Part shown: piece by piece, positions 36,214 to 46,556 of the stretch
How the letters are laid out: every line of letters begins with the position of its first letter
Position numbering within the stretch: position 1 is the first letter of the stretch
Origin: Aldrovandia affinis
Taxonomy: Eukaryota > Chordata > Actinopteri > Notacanthiformes > Halosauridae
Reading direction: 5' to 3'
NCBI GenBank assembly: GCA_029706075.1
Contig: JAINUG010000039.1
Coordinates: 4,902,001 to 4,966,000 of the forward strand
Length of the DNA: 64,000 nucleotides
The notes under the pieces: generated by a model
What the model was told of the DNA's origin: nothing
The model's input: only the letters and a program-made list of their open reading frames with translations
The model's database searches: none
Made by a program: the position numbers and the translations under genes

Positions 36214-37275
36214 ATGACAGAAGAAATGCACTCCGTCTATTACGACCCCGCTAGCGTGGGGTCTTTTGGTGGTAAAAACCGTCTAAAACGTGGCGTGTTC
36301 AAGAAAACAGGTATTCATTTATCAGACAAAAATGTGTCCGACTGGCTACAAGGCGAGGAGACGTACACTTTACACGCACCAGTTCGCGTTAAGTACCCTA
36401 GAAACAGGGTAATCGTCTACGGGATAGACCAACAGTTTCAGGCTGATCTAGTAGATATGTCCATGTACGCGAAGGCTAATGACAACTACAAGTATATGCT
36501 GACATGTATTGACGTGTTCAGTAAATATGCATGGGTATGTATGTTAAGAAGTAAATCAGGGGTTGAGGTGTCAAAAGCTTTTGAAGATATATTACGGATG
36601 GGTCGCGTACCTAGAAAACTACATACGGATCGTGGTACCGAGTTTTACAATAAACATTTTCAGAAAGTGTTGAGTAGTCACAAAATTCACCATTTCTCCA
36701 CGGGCAGTGAACTTAAGGCTTCAGTTATTGAGCGTTTCAACCGTACTTTAAAGGGTTTGATGTGGAGGTATTTAACATCGGTCAACTCACACAGATATGT
36801 GGATGTCATACAAGACATGGTTACATCATACAACAACAGTTTTCATAGAAGTATACAGAGAGCCCCGACAGGAGTAACTATAGAAAATGAAAAAGAGGTT
36901 TTTAAAGCTCTCTATGGTCTGAAGGATACTGGGAAGCGCTGTTTTAAATATGCTATAGGTGACATTGTACGGATATCGAAGGCTAGAACGCCGTTCGCTA
37001 AAGCTTATGAAGAGACTTATACTAGGGAATATTTCACCATAGCGACATGTATTCCCCGGACCCCACCGGTCTACAGACTAAAAGATTATGACGGCGAGCT
37101 TATTGAGGGTACTTTTTATGAAGAGGAATTACAAAAAATAAATATTGACGGCAGTAAACCCTTTAAGATCGAAAAAATTCTGGCCAAGAAAGGTTTCATG
37201 GTCCTTGTTAAATGGCTTGGGTGGCCAGCTAAGTTCAACAGTTGGGTTCGTGAAGAGGAGGTTATAGACATCTAG
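36214..37275 (+). CDS. Retroviral-type integrase with chromodomain (Polinton family)
   Basis: 353 residues from ATG 36214; MHSVYYDP at 36226 is an alternative start that fits the family's usual N-terminus. It catalyses insertion of the linear viral DNA into host chromatin. The rve catalytic core is visible: first Asp in QADLVDM (D78), second in LHTDRGTEF (D139), Glu in ASVIERFNRTLK (E173), with 33 residues between the last two. YNNSFHRSI follows the core. The last 50 residues (IEKILAKKGFMVLVKWLGW, then NSWVREEEV) form a chromodomain, which in related integrases reads histone marks. The frame is intact, unlike several neighbours. It lies upstream of the capsid block. Confidence 0.96.
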   Translation: MTEEMHSVYYDPASVGSFGGKNRLKRGVFKKTGIHLSDKNVSDWLQGEETYTLHAPVRVKYPRNRVIVYGIDQQFQADLVDMSMYAKANDNYKYMLTCIDVFSKYAWVCMLRSKSGVEVSKAFEDILRMGRVPRKLHTDRGTEFYNKHFQKVLSSHKIHHFSTGSELKASVIERFNRTLKGLMWRYLTSVNSHRYVDVIQDMVTSYNNSFHRSIQRAPTGVTIENEKEVFKALYGLKDTGKRCFKYAIGDIVRISKARTPFAKAYEETYTREYFTIATCIPRTPPVYRLKDYDGELIEGTFYEEELQKINIDGSKPFKIEKILAKKGFMVLVKWLGWPAKFNSWVREEEVIDI

Positions 37276-37300
37276 CGCTCTCTAGAGATACTAAGAAGCC

Positions 37301-38068
37301 ATGGCCAGTGAGGGGTTTTACATAACACTACCCTCCAACGCGTCCCGGGGGGTGTATCCTGAGAACACCATATCGCATTACCGGACAAAATTATCGAAAC
37401 CGCTGCTGTTGAAAGGTTCATGGCAGGTTGGCCTAGTCGAATTTCAATATCCAAGAACATGGCTTACTATAACGCCATCAGACGCTCTTTTTACGGTCGT
37501 TGATAAACAAATGGGGGCGGAAGCAAAATATATGATAACCTCAGGGACTTACACAACCATCACGGATATTATTGCGGCGATTAACGAGTATACGACCCCC
37601 CTGTCTATAACTCTTGGATACTCACCGGTAAAAAACAAAATATACATGGTGACAAAAAAGGATATAGCTCTAAAGTTCGTTGGAAAGCTAGCTATAATTT
37701 TAGGTGTTAAACATTCTATTGAACAGGTTGCTGAGAGGGGGGATTTTGTTAAAGAAGACAAGGTTTACGCCCCGAAGCCTGCGGATTTACAAGGCGGATT
37801 CTATAATCTTTTTGTATACACGGACATAATTGAACATCAGGTCGTCGGAGACCACTATGTGCAAATGTTGGGGTGTGTACATATAGCCGGGGAAGAGTTG
37901 CAAGTGGTCACTAACCGGTATGATAAGCCCCACTACGTACCGGTCTCCAGCGGTCATATTAATGACATAGTCGTCGAGATAAAGAGTGACCAGAATCTGC
38001 ACGTACCATTCACATACGGTAAAGTGGTAGCGAAACTTCATTTCAGACCTGCAAGACATAGTGTGTGA
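37301..38068 (+). CDS. Minor capsid (penton-like) protein
   Basis: 255 residues, intact. The N-terminus (FYITLPSNASRGVYPENTIS, then YRTKLSKPLLLKGSWQVGL) is the signature of the Polinton/adintovirus minor capsid protein, predicted to be a single jelly roll that occupies the five-fold vertices like adenovirus penton base. Strands are interspersed with Gly and Pro and there are no membrane segments. It starts 26 bases after the integrase stop and is followed within 20 bases by the core protein, giving a tight late-gene cluster. The stop is TGA. Confidence 0.85.
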   Translation: MASEGFYITLPSNASRGVYPENTISHYRTKLSKPLLLKGSWQVGLVEFQYPRTWLTITPSDALFTVVDKQMGAEAKYMITSGTYTTITDIIAAINEYTTPLSITLGYSPVKNKIYMVTKKDIALKFVGKLAIILGVKHSIEQVAERGDFVKEDKVYAPKPADLQGGFYNLFVYTDIIEHQVVGDHYVQMLGCVHIAGEELQVVTNRYDKPHYVPVSSGHINDIVVEIKSDQNLHVPFTYGKVVAKLHFRPARHSV

Positions 38069-38084
38069 AACCATAAATAGATCC

Positions 38085-38546
38085 ATGATGATTCCGTTTA
38101 ACTCTTATGCACGGGATCCAGAGCGCTATATAACCTATTACCAAAACCAAGCTGGTAGTGGTCTGGCCGGTTATGCCGGTAGCGCTGCACAATACGGGGG
38201 TGGTTTGGGGGGCCTTTTTAGGGGCCTCTTCCGTTTTGCAATGCCTCTATTAAAAAAAGGTTTTAACATAGCCAAGCCACATCTTAAACACGCAGCTAAA
38301 AACATAGTGGGGGATGTACTCAGCAACGTCATGTCTACAAACGGTCGTAGCAACGTTGCCCAGGCTGGTAGCGGGCTGTTAGTTATGACGCGCAAGACCC
38401 AGAAGCGACCCCCAGGAGGCAGACATAGATCTGTTGGCAAGAAAAGACGTGTCGTACGCAGGACCCCAACAGTACGCAAAAGAAGGACGAAGCGTAAGCA
38501 CGTCGTTAGTAGACGTGTTTCGCCCCACAAAGGATACATATTCTAA
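38085..38546 (+). CDS. Adenovirus pVI/pX-like minor core protein
   Basis: 153 residues from the paired ATGs at 38085/38088. The N-terminus (YITYYQNQAGSGLAGYAG) is Gly/Ala-rich with a GSGLAG motif resembling sites cut by adenain-type proteases. A middle helix (GGLFRGLFRFAMPLLKKGF) is amphipathic, as in membrane-active pVI peptides. A second AQAGSGLL site follows. The C-terminal 45 residues are almost pure Arg/Lys (GKKRRVVRRTPTVRKRRTKR), fit for DNA condensation. Cleavage by the protease encoded at 39906 is predicted. The gene sits between penton and major capsid, the usual place in this family. Confidence 0.8.
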   Translation: MMIPFNSYARDPERYITYYQNQAGSGLAGYAGSAAQYGGGLGGLFRGLFRFAMPLLKKGFNIAKPHLKHAAKNIVGDVLSNVMSTNGRSNVAQAGSGLLVMTRKTQKRPPGGRHRSVGKKRRVVRRTPTVRKRRTKRKHVVSRRVSPHKGYIF

Positions 38547-38547
38547 A

Positions 38548-39675
38548 ATGGCATTATTACACGGACTGAGTGAAGAGTGTATAAAATCAGAATTAGATTT
38601 ATTCACGGTGCCGTTGACACAGACGGCTATAGAAAAGTGTACCTATGTGGAAATTCCGCCATTATCCGCTATAACTGATAGCGGTCCTATAGAGTTCAAT
38701 ATACCAGCATCCGGGGAGGATTATCTGGATTTAAATAACACAACATTATATTTACGTATGAAGATTGTTGGTCCAGGTGGTGTTAATATACCAGCAGGGG
38801 CTCTTGTAGGGGTTATAAATTACCCCGCGGCAACCCTATTTTCTCAGGTAGATGTCTCTTTAGGGGACCGTCTGATCTCACAAAGCTCCAATACTTATCC
38901 CTACCGTAGTATAATCGAATGCTTGATGAACTATGATAAACAAGTCCTGGAAACAAACTTCACAGCAGGTCTGTTTTACAAAGACACGGCGGGACATACA
39001 GATGTCACACTCCCTGACGGTGAAAATATAGGACTGAAGAAAAGGTGTACTTACACTGCAGGGAGTGCTGTGGTAGAGCTGCTCTCCCCCATTCATAGTG
39101 ACATTTTTTTTCAAGAGAAGTTAATGTTAAACGGAGTCGATATTAAAATTCGGATGACCCGGAGCAAGGATGAATTTTGTCTAATCCGCGATGATCTCGT
39201 AGAATACAAAATACAAATTGTCTCGGCAGCCCTGTTTGTCAAAAAGGTTACGCTCTCTCCGGCTGTTAGGCTAGGCCATGCCGAAGCCCTACTCACGGCA
39301 ACTGCGAAATACCCAATAGACCGTGTGACCCTTAAAAACTTCTCCATACCGGTCGGTTCACGCGTGTCTAATCACGAGAATCTATTTCTCGGCACATTAC
39401 CAAAATCTATAGTGGTAGGCATGGTTGATAATGACGCTTTTACAGGGGTTTTTAATAAGAACCCGTTCACGTTTAAACATTATAACTTGGAGTATCTCGC
39501 ACTACATCTTGACGGCGTACAATATCCGTCCAAGCCGCTGCAGCCCAACTTCGACACGAGGTCGGTAGTTCGCGAGTATTACCAAATGGTTATGGCGTCT
39601 GGGCGTCATTTAAAGAATCAGGCTATGTCTATTGATAGAGAGGAATTTATGAACGGTTACACCCTTTATGTTTAA
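38548..39675 (+). CDS. Major capsid protein (double jelly roll), C-terminus cut short
   Basis: 375 residues from ATG 38548, one base after the preceding stop; the frame is open further upstream to 38434, but that part overlaps the core protein. ELDLFTVPLTQTAIEKC and IEFNIPASGEDYLDLNNT are hallmarks of the Polinton hexon-like capsid protein, which forms trimeric capsomers. The frame ends at TAA 39673-39675 after GYTLYV. The same frame then stays open for 58 codons to TAG 39850-39852, and its residues (for example TINLIVYAVFDSLIEI) match the normal end of the family. The region around the TAA looks altered by small deletions. As it stands the last jelly-roll strands are lost. Confidence 0.93.
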   Translation: MALLHGLSEECIKSELDLFTVPLTQTAIEKCTYVEIPPLSAITDSGPIEFNIPASGEDYLDLNNTTLYLRMKIVGPGGVNIPAGALVGVINYPAATLFSQVDVSLGDRLISQSSNTYPYRSIIECLMNYDKQVLETNFTAGLFYKDTAGHTDVTLPDGENIGLKKRCTYTAGSAVVELLSPIHSDIFFQEKLMLNGVDIKIRMTRSKDEFCLIRDDLVEYKIQIVSAALFVKKVTLSPAVRLGHAEALLTATAKYPIDRVTLKNFSIPVGSRVSNHENLFLGTLPKSIVVGMVDNDAFTGVFNKNPFTFKHYNLEYLALHLDGVQYPSKPLQPNFDTRSVVREYYQMVMASGRHLKNQAMSIDREEFMNGYTLYV

Positions 39676-39852
39676 TCTGACCCCGATGAGGAACTCGGAC
39701 AACACCTATCGCTAATCAAATCAGGACATCTCCGGCTGGAGCTTAGATTCAGAAACCCACTACCAAGAACTATAAATCTCATTGTCTATGCGGTGTTTGA
39801 TAGTCTGATTGAAATATCTAACCGTAGACAGGTTCTTGTGGACTATTATTAG
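39676..39852 (+). pseudogene. Detached C-terminal segment of the major capsid gene
   Basis: 58 codons in the same frame as the capsid gene, directly after its premature TAA. They encode GHLRLELRF, INLIVYAVFDSLIEI and a final VDYY before TAG. Polinton capsid proteins normally end with such a sequence. No start codon suggests independent translation. Confidence 0.8.
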
Positions 39853-39905
39853 GAATTACAGGGCCCTGAGTTGTGATTCAGAATGGTAGGAAAATAGCCA
39901 CCAGA

Positions 39906-40432
39906 ATGGATACTATAGAACTAACGGCTGTTATGGAGAAAATCGCTGCAAACACACATATTCTCGGTGTATTACCTAGTGACCAACTACCTCCGATCCT
40001 GTACGATTACGGCCAGCATCTGTAATCATTAACACTCATCCCTCTAATTTACCCGGTGAACATTGGTTAGCCGTTTTCATAACCAAGGACAACACGGCGT
40101 GTTTTTTCGACAGCTTCGGTCACGCCCCTAACGACGACATGTTTCCTAAGTCGATTTACCGTTTTTTAAGAAGAACATGTCCGTGGGTACAATATTCAAG
40201 TAAACAAGTTCAAGACTTTACATCGGTCACCTGTGGCGAGCATTGTCTATTCTTTATCTACCATATGTCTAAAGGTCTGAGTTATGAGTCTGTAATGGAT
40301 AAATATTCAAATGATCATTTTAAAAACGACTCCATGGTAGCACGTTTTGTGAGAAAATTACAACCATGTGTGTGTAACTCTAATGTTTTTAACTGTATAC
40401 AACATGTGCAGACGGGTGAGATGTATGCCTGA
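39906..40432 (+). pseudogene. Adenain-like cysteine protease, frameshifted
   Basis: Starts MDTIELTAVMEK at 39906 and stops at TAA 40023-40025 after 39 residues. The rest continues in another frame (open from before 40010 to TGA 40430-40432), so one indel lies near 40007-40022. The second part keeps the adenain catalytic set: His in GEHWLAVF, Asp in FFDSFGHAP and Cys in VTCGEHCLFFIYH. The enzyme would cleave capsid and core precursors, such as the GSG sites of the upstream core protein, during maturation. The second frame has an internal ATG at 40139, but that product would lack the catalytic His. Confidence 0.88.
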
Positions 40433-40722
40433 TTATAATAAATATACACATCATTTATCAAATGTTGTACGGTTTCGTTCTGTAAAATGGTGTATGCTAA
40501 GACTAGATAAAACATCTTTGTATACCCCCACACTGTTAAGTAGATAACATACGCAGAAGACAAATTCTCATACAAAATAACAGTTTATTAACATTTTCAA
40601 ACAATAATACACAACACTTTTTCAGACATGTTTTGTATGTAGATATGGCTCATCTTCATATCACAACACATTTTTTACACAACACACAAATAAAATAAAA
40701 TAAAATAAAATAAAAACAAAAA
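40433..40722. terminator. Convergent intergenic region with polyadenylation signals on both strands
   Basis: AATAAA at 40437-40442 (+) follows the protease stop at once. On the minus strand AATAAA (TTTATT at 40584-40589) lies 134 bases past the stop of the leftward gene block. A (TAAAA)n run lies at 40690-40713. The region separates the two convergent transcription units. Confidence 0.7.
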
Positions 40723-41502
40723 TTAATAACTGGACCATCTTGGAGCTAAACGTGATTTTTTAGAGCGGGGTGATACCACAGCAGGGGATATGAAGGTATC
40801 TGTGCTGTCTATGCTGTCTGTGGGGCTAGGTCTTCGCACTGGCGTTACGTCACCCAAAACTGCAGGTCTAAGGCCTTGTTTAAAAGCATTAATCTCCCCT
40901 TTAACACGTGTGTTCGGCACCGTAGATAGGGGTATGTTCAACGTAGCCATAGCCCTCAGAAATGCGTGCCAACCAGGCGGTCTTCTCCCAACGGCTATGT
41001 TGTGTGGGTCTGTGACGTTTTTAATTAAGTCAAAGATATGGGTGTTCTGAACAACCACACCGTTTAAAATAAACTCCCCCGTATCGGCCCAGGAGGTTAT
41101 ATCTTTTGATTGACTCATTTTCTCTAAAATATATTGCGCATTTTTCTTGCTTCTACCGGATATGTTTTTCAAAATGTCTACAGCTACACCGCCTGAATCC
41201 GCAATCACCTCCTGCTCAACATCTGGGGGGCCGGTGTTCTTAACAGCATCCAAAGGTAACGATAGGTTTAATGAGGTAGTCTCGATAGAACCCTGCTTAA
41301 TCAAGGATAAATATCTATGCAGCAATGACGAATATTTAGCAGCCTTCTCATCGATACCCAAATCGGTTCTATTCAGAACTGTTCTTATAGAGGCATCCAG
41401 ATCGTTCTCGACACTTTGTCTTAAAGGTATAGGGGTCCGGTTATCTCTTAGTCTATCCACCTGACTTTGTGGCACTAAAAACATTTTCTCTGCGTATTCC
41501 AT
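40723..41502 (-). CDS. Conserved Polinton protein of unknown function
   Basis: 259 residues, intact, terminal in the leftward block. The N-terminus (YAEKMFLVPQSQVDRLRD) and a C-terminal domain (GRRPPGWHAFLRAMATLNIP followed by STVPNTRV) follow a pattern I recall from an unnamed Polinton/adintovirus protein. The middle is helical, with KNAQYILEKM and FILNGVVVQNTHIFDLIKNV resembling a small helical domain. The tail is Ser/Pro/Arg-rich (SPRSKKSRLAPRW) and likely a nuclear signal. No catalytic motif is seen. The position next to virion genes suggests a structural or assembly role, but that is only inference. Confidence 0.75.
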   Translation of the reverse strand: MEYAEKMFLVPQSQVDRLRDNRTPIPLRQSVENDLDASIRTVLNRTDLGIDEKAAKYSSLLHRYLSLIKQGSIETTSLNLSLPLDAVKNTGPPDVEQEVIADSGGVAVDILKNISGRSKKNAQYILEKMSQSKDITSWADTGEFILNGVVVQNTHIFDLIKNVTDPHNIAVGRRPPGWHAFLRAMATLNIPLSTVPNTRVKGEINAFKQGLRPAVLGDVTPVRRPSPTDSIDSTDTFISPAVVSPRSKKSRLAPRWSSY

Positions 41503-41512
41503 AACTATAAAC

Positions 41513-41846
41513 CTAACTTTGTCTCGATAGTAAGCTTGTTAGAAACGGTACTGCGACGGATAGTAGTGGTAGAAGAAAGCCTCCTCTCTGACTGATAACC
41601 CGCTTCTTTGTAGCCAAAGCTATTTTTTTATCGGCAATGTTCCTGATATACCCCTTTTTCTTGGCCAACTTTTTTATATTGAGGGGTTGTGAGCGGTATC
41701 ACACCACGTAGTATATTAAAAGCAATCTCACACAACGCCAGGATCAGTTCTTTTGAAGCCGTTTGCAGAATAACTTTTCTTTGGGAAGGTTTTGCATTTA
41801 AAAGAATTTGCATGAGCGGAAGATTACGTATAACCCGCGCAGACAT
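41513..41846 (-). pseudogene. Small basic Polinton protein, frameshifted
   Basis: The first frame (41628-41846) encodes LMQILLNAKPSQRKVILQTA and SKELILALCEIAFNILRG, a helical unit I recognise from short Polinton-encoded proteins. It then leaves the expected frame near a six-T run at 41670-41675 (plus strand) and stops at 41628. The expected basic tail (RVISQRGGFLLPLL) continues in a neighbouring frame to TAG 41513-41515. One indel therefore separates the two parts. The QRGGF ending resembles small virion or membrane-active proteins of related elements; the function is unproven. Start ATG at 41846. Confidence 0.65.
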
Positions 41847-41855
41847 GTCGGTATC

Positions 41856-42548
41856 TCAGCGTTTATGTCTTTTTTTCTGAACATACACAACTTGAAACGG
41901 TGCGAGCAGATCTGTTCTGAGCCGCAATGAATCAGGTGTCTTCGCTTTATAATCGATCAGCAGATAACCGAATGGTTCGCCTGTGGCGTCTTTGAAAGAT
42001 TCCATAAAATATCTTGTATTACCGGGGTACATCTGTCTAGCCAACACATTAATTTGGTTATTGTCACGGGGGTTCTTAAACAATATCAGATAATTAGTGT
42101 TCAGACTAATTGTACGGCTGGTCTTACCCTGAAAAAATAAATTCTGTACCAAATAGATCGCACTGAGATTACGATGATGTACATATTGTGTAAACACTTT
42201 CTCAACCTGTTGACTGTTACTAGCGTCTTTCATAACATCGTCAATAATTAATAAACATATTTTAGACGGAGGTAATAGGTCATCGTCATCCAACCTTTCG
42301 GGTATACCTTCAACAAATGTGATATCCCTTAATTTTAACAGTTCGTCATATAATGGTTGCCAACAGTCGTAGATATAAACTATCTTTTCAATTTTATCAG
42401 AGATCAAACGATCCGCATTAGCTAGTAGGGTTTTTACAAAATACGTTTTCCCCGAGTTAGATGGCCCACTTATCACGCAAGAGAAGGGGTGTTGCAAACG
42501 TTGGTCAAATCGTGAAACCACCGGCGCCGTCGGATTATTTCTTTCCAT
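41856..42548 (-). CDS. FtsK/HerA-type DNA packaging ATPase
   Basis: 230 residues from ATG 42548 (MERNNPTAP); an upstream in-frame start at 42596 would overlap the polymerase end. Walker A is GPSNSGKT (residues 28-35). Walker B is ICLLIIDDVM (hydrophobic strand then D103-D104). NLSAIYLVQNLFFQGKTSRT supplies the sensor-like segment with Q and N. This is the A32-like ATPase of Polintons and related viruses, which pumps genomic DNA into preformed capsids. The frame is intact and ends in a basic tail (YVQKKRHKR). It starts five bases after the polymerase stop, so the two are probably co-transcribed. Confidence 0.95.
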   Translation of the reverse strand: MERNNPTAPVVSRFDQRLQHPFSCVISGPSNSGKTYFVKTLLANADRLISDKIEKIVYIYDCWQPLYDELLKLRDITFVEGIPERLDDDDLLPPSKICLLIIDDVMKDASNSQQVEKVFTQYVHHRNLSAIYLVQNLFFQGKTSRTISLNTNYLILFKNPRDNNQINVLARQMYPGNTRYFMESFKDATGEPFGYLLIDYKAKTPDSLRLRTDLLAPFQVVYVQKKRHKR

Positions 42549-42552
42549 GTTT

Positions 42553-45500
42553 TCAGTAGCCGTAAGGTAGAGTTGTGTAGTCTGGTAATAAAACACGTTT
42601 GTTATAAACTACTCTAAACCTTTTAACAAGTGGGGTGTTTTTTAATGTGAGGTTTTTTTTAACACGTGTTATGGTCTCTGATCGAGCAATAACATGACGT
42701 GTGGAGTCCCCTTGTTCCACAAAATGCTCAACCAGGTCAATTAATGATTTCAGATTAATCACTTTAGACGCTTCGGCGTTTAAAGTAATCCCTTTAGCCT
42801 TCATACAACAGGAACCCTTGAACGTCCTATAGCCGTAAGTCTTGGGGCCCCCGGAACAGAATTCGGTTATGTAATCGTCATGAGAGACCTCACTGGTGAG
42901 GTTCCCCAAATATGGGCCAAGTTCTGGTTCCTCGTCACCCTCGGCTGTCACGAACACAACACTGTCTGTATCGCTATACAGCAAGCGGCTTCCTAAGGTG
43001 TTCATCAGACCGTATAGCTCGAGACGCGCATGCGCTGTTGTGAAGGCACCTATGAATATGTTTATGTCACGTGTAGTACCTACAACACCATCGGGGTGGC
43101 GCCACTGAACCATAGCAACACTTTCTGACACAAAAGAGAAATGTGTCACGTCTATATCACCCGAAAAAATGTATCGGGCAAATTCGCCTGGTTCTGTCAA
43201 CAATACTGTGCTCGGTAAATTCTCCCTCATTGAAAATCTCCCCCACAAAGAATTTAAAAGCAGTTTATTAATCGACCTTCGCGCTGGGTTAAAAGAAATG
43301 TTTGATGGGTCGAGTCTAATACCCTCATGTTCAAAATAGTCTTCTATATACCCCTGTTTGTCAGCCTCTGTCACAACATGGGCGGGATAGCCGCTAGCTT
43401 CCTGTTTGTGGCGCAAGAATGTTTTGACATAGTCTGAAAACAGTGTGTCAGATCTGTCTGGAAAATGCCAAACCTCATCCACCCTAGTTACAACGTACCC
43501 GAATTCTAAAGCTTTTAGCAATTCGAGACTCACCCATGTACCTGAGATGGACCTCTCGGAGTCGGTGTGTCCACACACTCCTGACTGATTCTCCTGCAGA
43601 GCACATGTGGCGCATAAAGGAAACATCAACTTGCCATGACACCTGAAGGGCAAAACAGGGTGTAACAATCGTCTAGGGGGTAATACGGTTGCTTTGACGA
43701 ACCCATAATAATTTTCCAAGGGTCCGAAATTTTGCGATATAATCTGCGGATGCCCAATGGGGTATGATTTACGCGACTGACAGTAGGGATATAAACTAGT
43801 AAAGTCAAGGTAGCGAATTTTCTCACCATCACCGATCGTGTGGTACAGCTTGTAGGCGTTTGTACGTCCACCAAAGAGAGCATGCCTGGGATTTAAACGC
43901 TCGGGTTTAACATATGAAGCCATAAAATCAATAACCTGCTGATTGTGGCTTTTTTCATACTTCCACTGACACTCCCACATAACAACCACCTCGAGTCCAT
44001 AAACATTTTTGAGTCTATCTACCTTGTCATCAAAACGCTGTCTTAGGACCTCGTAGGGAGTTCCGGACAAAGGATGTACATCCTGCGGATTGAATGAACA
44101 GTTATGCCCATGATACATACATCCGTTAAACTCTAACGCCACCCGGGTATTACCTTCCGCGTAATAACCATCGAGGTAGAAATGACCTACAGCTTTCTCT
44201 CCGGTGTTTAATGCATGTTCTACAGCAACCCCCTGGGTTGTTTTAACAAACTCCAACCATTCAATTGATACGTTTGAAAATGCTTTGTGTTGATTAATGT
44301 AAGCACCATCATATGTGTGAGCTATAGTGTCTTTTGGTATAAACTTTGATTTGTATACAGCCATACAACACGCTGGTAGGGTTGTTTGTGTGAACGGGTC
44401 CACCCCTGTACATTTTATGAACTCTGCACGGTATTTTAAACAGGCCTCTTTCAGGAGAACCACATCATTTTTGCCATAAGCAAACAGCTCTTTTGGAAGT
44501 TGAACACATCGTTTTTAACAGTTGCGTACCATAGGTCAAATTCTTTCCTGGTTTTGTCTGTCATGTATTCGTAACCGTAGTAATATTTAGAAGGATATGG
44601 ACCGACATATGTGTTGTTTTCGGTGGTGGTGTTGAGCGGTGTGGGAAAAAACCTTTATCGGCTGTCGATAGATTAAATGCTGCGGGGGTTTTAGCTAAAG
44701 CCATGGGAATAAAACTGTAGCTATCGATAAACCGCTGTTTGAATATTTCATCATACATGGCGATAATACGCCCCCCTGTCACAGTCATTTTAGGAGTTAT
44801 ACCTACGTTGGTCAAATACTCTGCAAGTATGTGGTGGTCAAAACCGGAACCATTGTGCGCCAACCATGTGAAATTTTCATACTTTGAGTTTCTGAAACGT
44901 TTTACGAGACTTTCAACACAATTAACCCCTTCAGCATGGAACTCCTCACCCGCATAGGTTATGGCATAAACGAAATTGGCTGTGTGCTTACCGTTCTCAA
45001 ACCTGGTTTCAAAGTCATAGAATATTAGTTTTTCACTATGGTCTTTCGGTTTTGTAGGTTGTATAAAACATGTATGCTTCGCGTCTGGGGTTAAAACCTC
45101 ACAACAATGCACACATCTACCTGTAACACACTTGTGTTTCTTTGGTGTAACTCGATAGCGCCGGTTACACACCTTGCAAAATTTTACGGCATCACAGGGT
45201 GACGGTGTTAACAGACCTGTCTGGGTAGTTTTAAACATTTTGTGTTTAGTAAAGCAATACCTTGATTGGCAAAATCGACTGCAATCTGCGCAATAGACGA
45301 CCTTTTTGGGCTGTTCATGGCAGATGGGGTCATTACAGACATTACAGCAATATAAACATTTGTGAATTCTTTCGTCGTTATAACCACTATAACAAAACGC
45401 GCAAAAATAGCTGGTACCTAGGAACGTATTCATTTTACTAACTAAATGATAGTGTGAATCATGCAAGTATAGAAAAGCTGTGTTATCAACTGGTGTGTCA

Positions 45501-46417
45501 TGCGTAAAAAATTTCTCTAACAGATGGTTTTGTACTCTGTAAAAAACTACAATTTTCAGACCTGTGACCTTCTCGAATGACGCTACGTGAGCAAAACCTA
45601 TTTCCTGATCTACCGTAAAACCCGCCTGTTCTTGTATGGCTGCCGCTAAAGGTTCTAACATGTTATCGGGTGTTTGTGGATATAGATGACGTGCCAGACA
45701 GATCGCGAAACACAGTTTGTTTGATGTGTTGGTGGGGGAGTACAGAGCTAAACGTTTTTTCCTAATTATTTCGTCATGGGCTAGCGTTGCTAACCTTCTA
45801 CGACCACCACCTGTCACAGACCGTGCTATTGACACCTGCAGTTCGAGACCTTCATCGACCATGACCTGTTCGTTACTCTGTAACACTCTCTCAAACGAAC
45901 GCATCAGGAGTTCTGTGTCATAACCATTAGACATGTTTAACATAGCGTCGACACTCCTGTTTAAGCTTTCACCACTGATGGTTACATTAAGAACCCCACC
46001 CTCACCAGCCAATGTTCTAGAAACATTGACTACATCGTCTAATAAATCATGAACCCCTTCTATATACGCGGCCATGTCAGTATTTGCTGCGGACCTGAAG
46101 TTAAAGGGAGCTTGTAGCACCATACTATTAAACCGTGGTCTTGCGCTAACTCTGTAAGCACCTACAACGCCCCCCTCAAGTCTAAGTCTTGAGATATTTT
46201 CCTCATCTAATGTATCAGGATCATCAATGATTACAGGTGGACCAGACCTACGACCAGCCCCCACTATGATTTTAACATCGTTTAATGTACTATTGAAATT
46301 ACTAACGAGGTTATCACTAAACGTGTCTTTGATGTCAGCTAATAAGTTGTTAAAATGTGTCACGTCGTTGTTAGATTCTATACCCTCATACCTACACATT
46401 TTGTTAGATGGCTCCAT
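42553..46417 (-). pseudogene. Protein-primed DNA polymerase B, interrupted by two frameshifts
   Basis: Total span about 1,280 codons. The first part (46417 to about 44640) has a long N-terminal region, a Cys-rich zinc-finger-like zone (residues 340-450) and the proofreading exonuclease: IFYDFETRFE (D468, E470) and WLAHNGSGFDHHIL (N522, D527). A shift follows in the A6 run (plus strand) near 44646-44651. A short middle frame leads to a second shift near the T5 run at 44512-44516. The last part, open from 44514 to TGA 42553, carries an FNGCMYHGH nuclease-like zone, motif A DFTSLYP, motif B KLLLNSLWG and motif C YSDTDS, and ends LPYGY. The enzyme replicates the linear genome from a terminal protein. 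All active-site motifs survive. Confidence 0.96.
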
Positions 46418-46556
46418 TATTAACTATAAAATAAAAACCGATGAAATAATAAACAATAATGTTGATAAAATAAAAACATAAAATAAAAATAGGTGAAATA
46501 ATAAACAATACAACAATATTGATAAAATAAAACGAGGTTAACAAATTAAAATGACT
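46418..46556. other. AT-rich spacer with internal near-duplication
   Basis: GATGAAATAATAAACAATAA...TTGATAAAATAAAA at about 46440-46472 is followed by a similar GGTGAAATAATAAACAATAC...TTGATAAAATAAAA at about 46493-46530. It may hold the polymerase promoter; a TTTTATAG stretch (minus strand) lies just upstream of the ATG at 46417. Confidence 0.5.
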
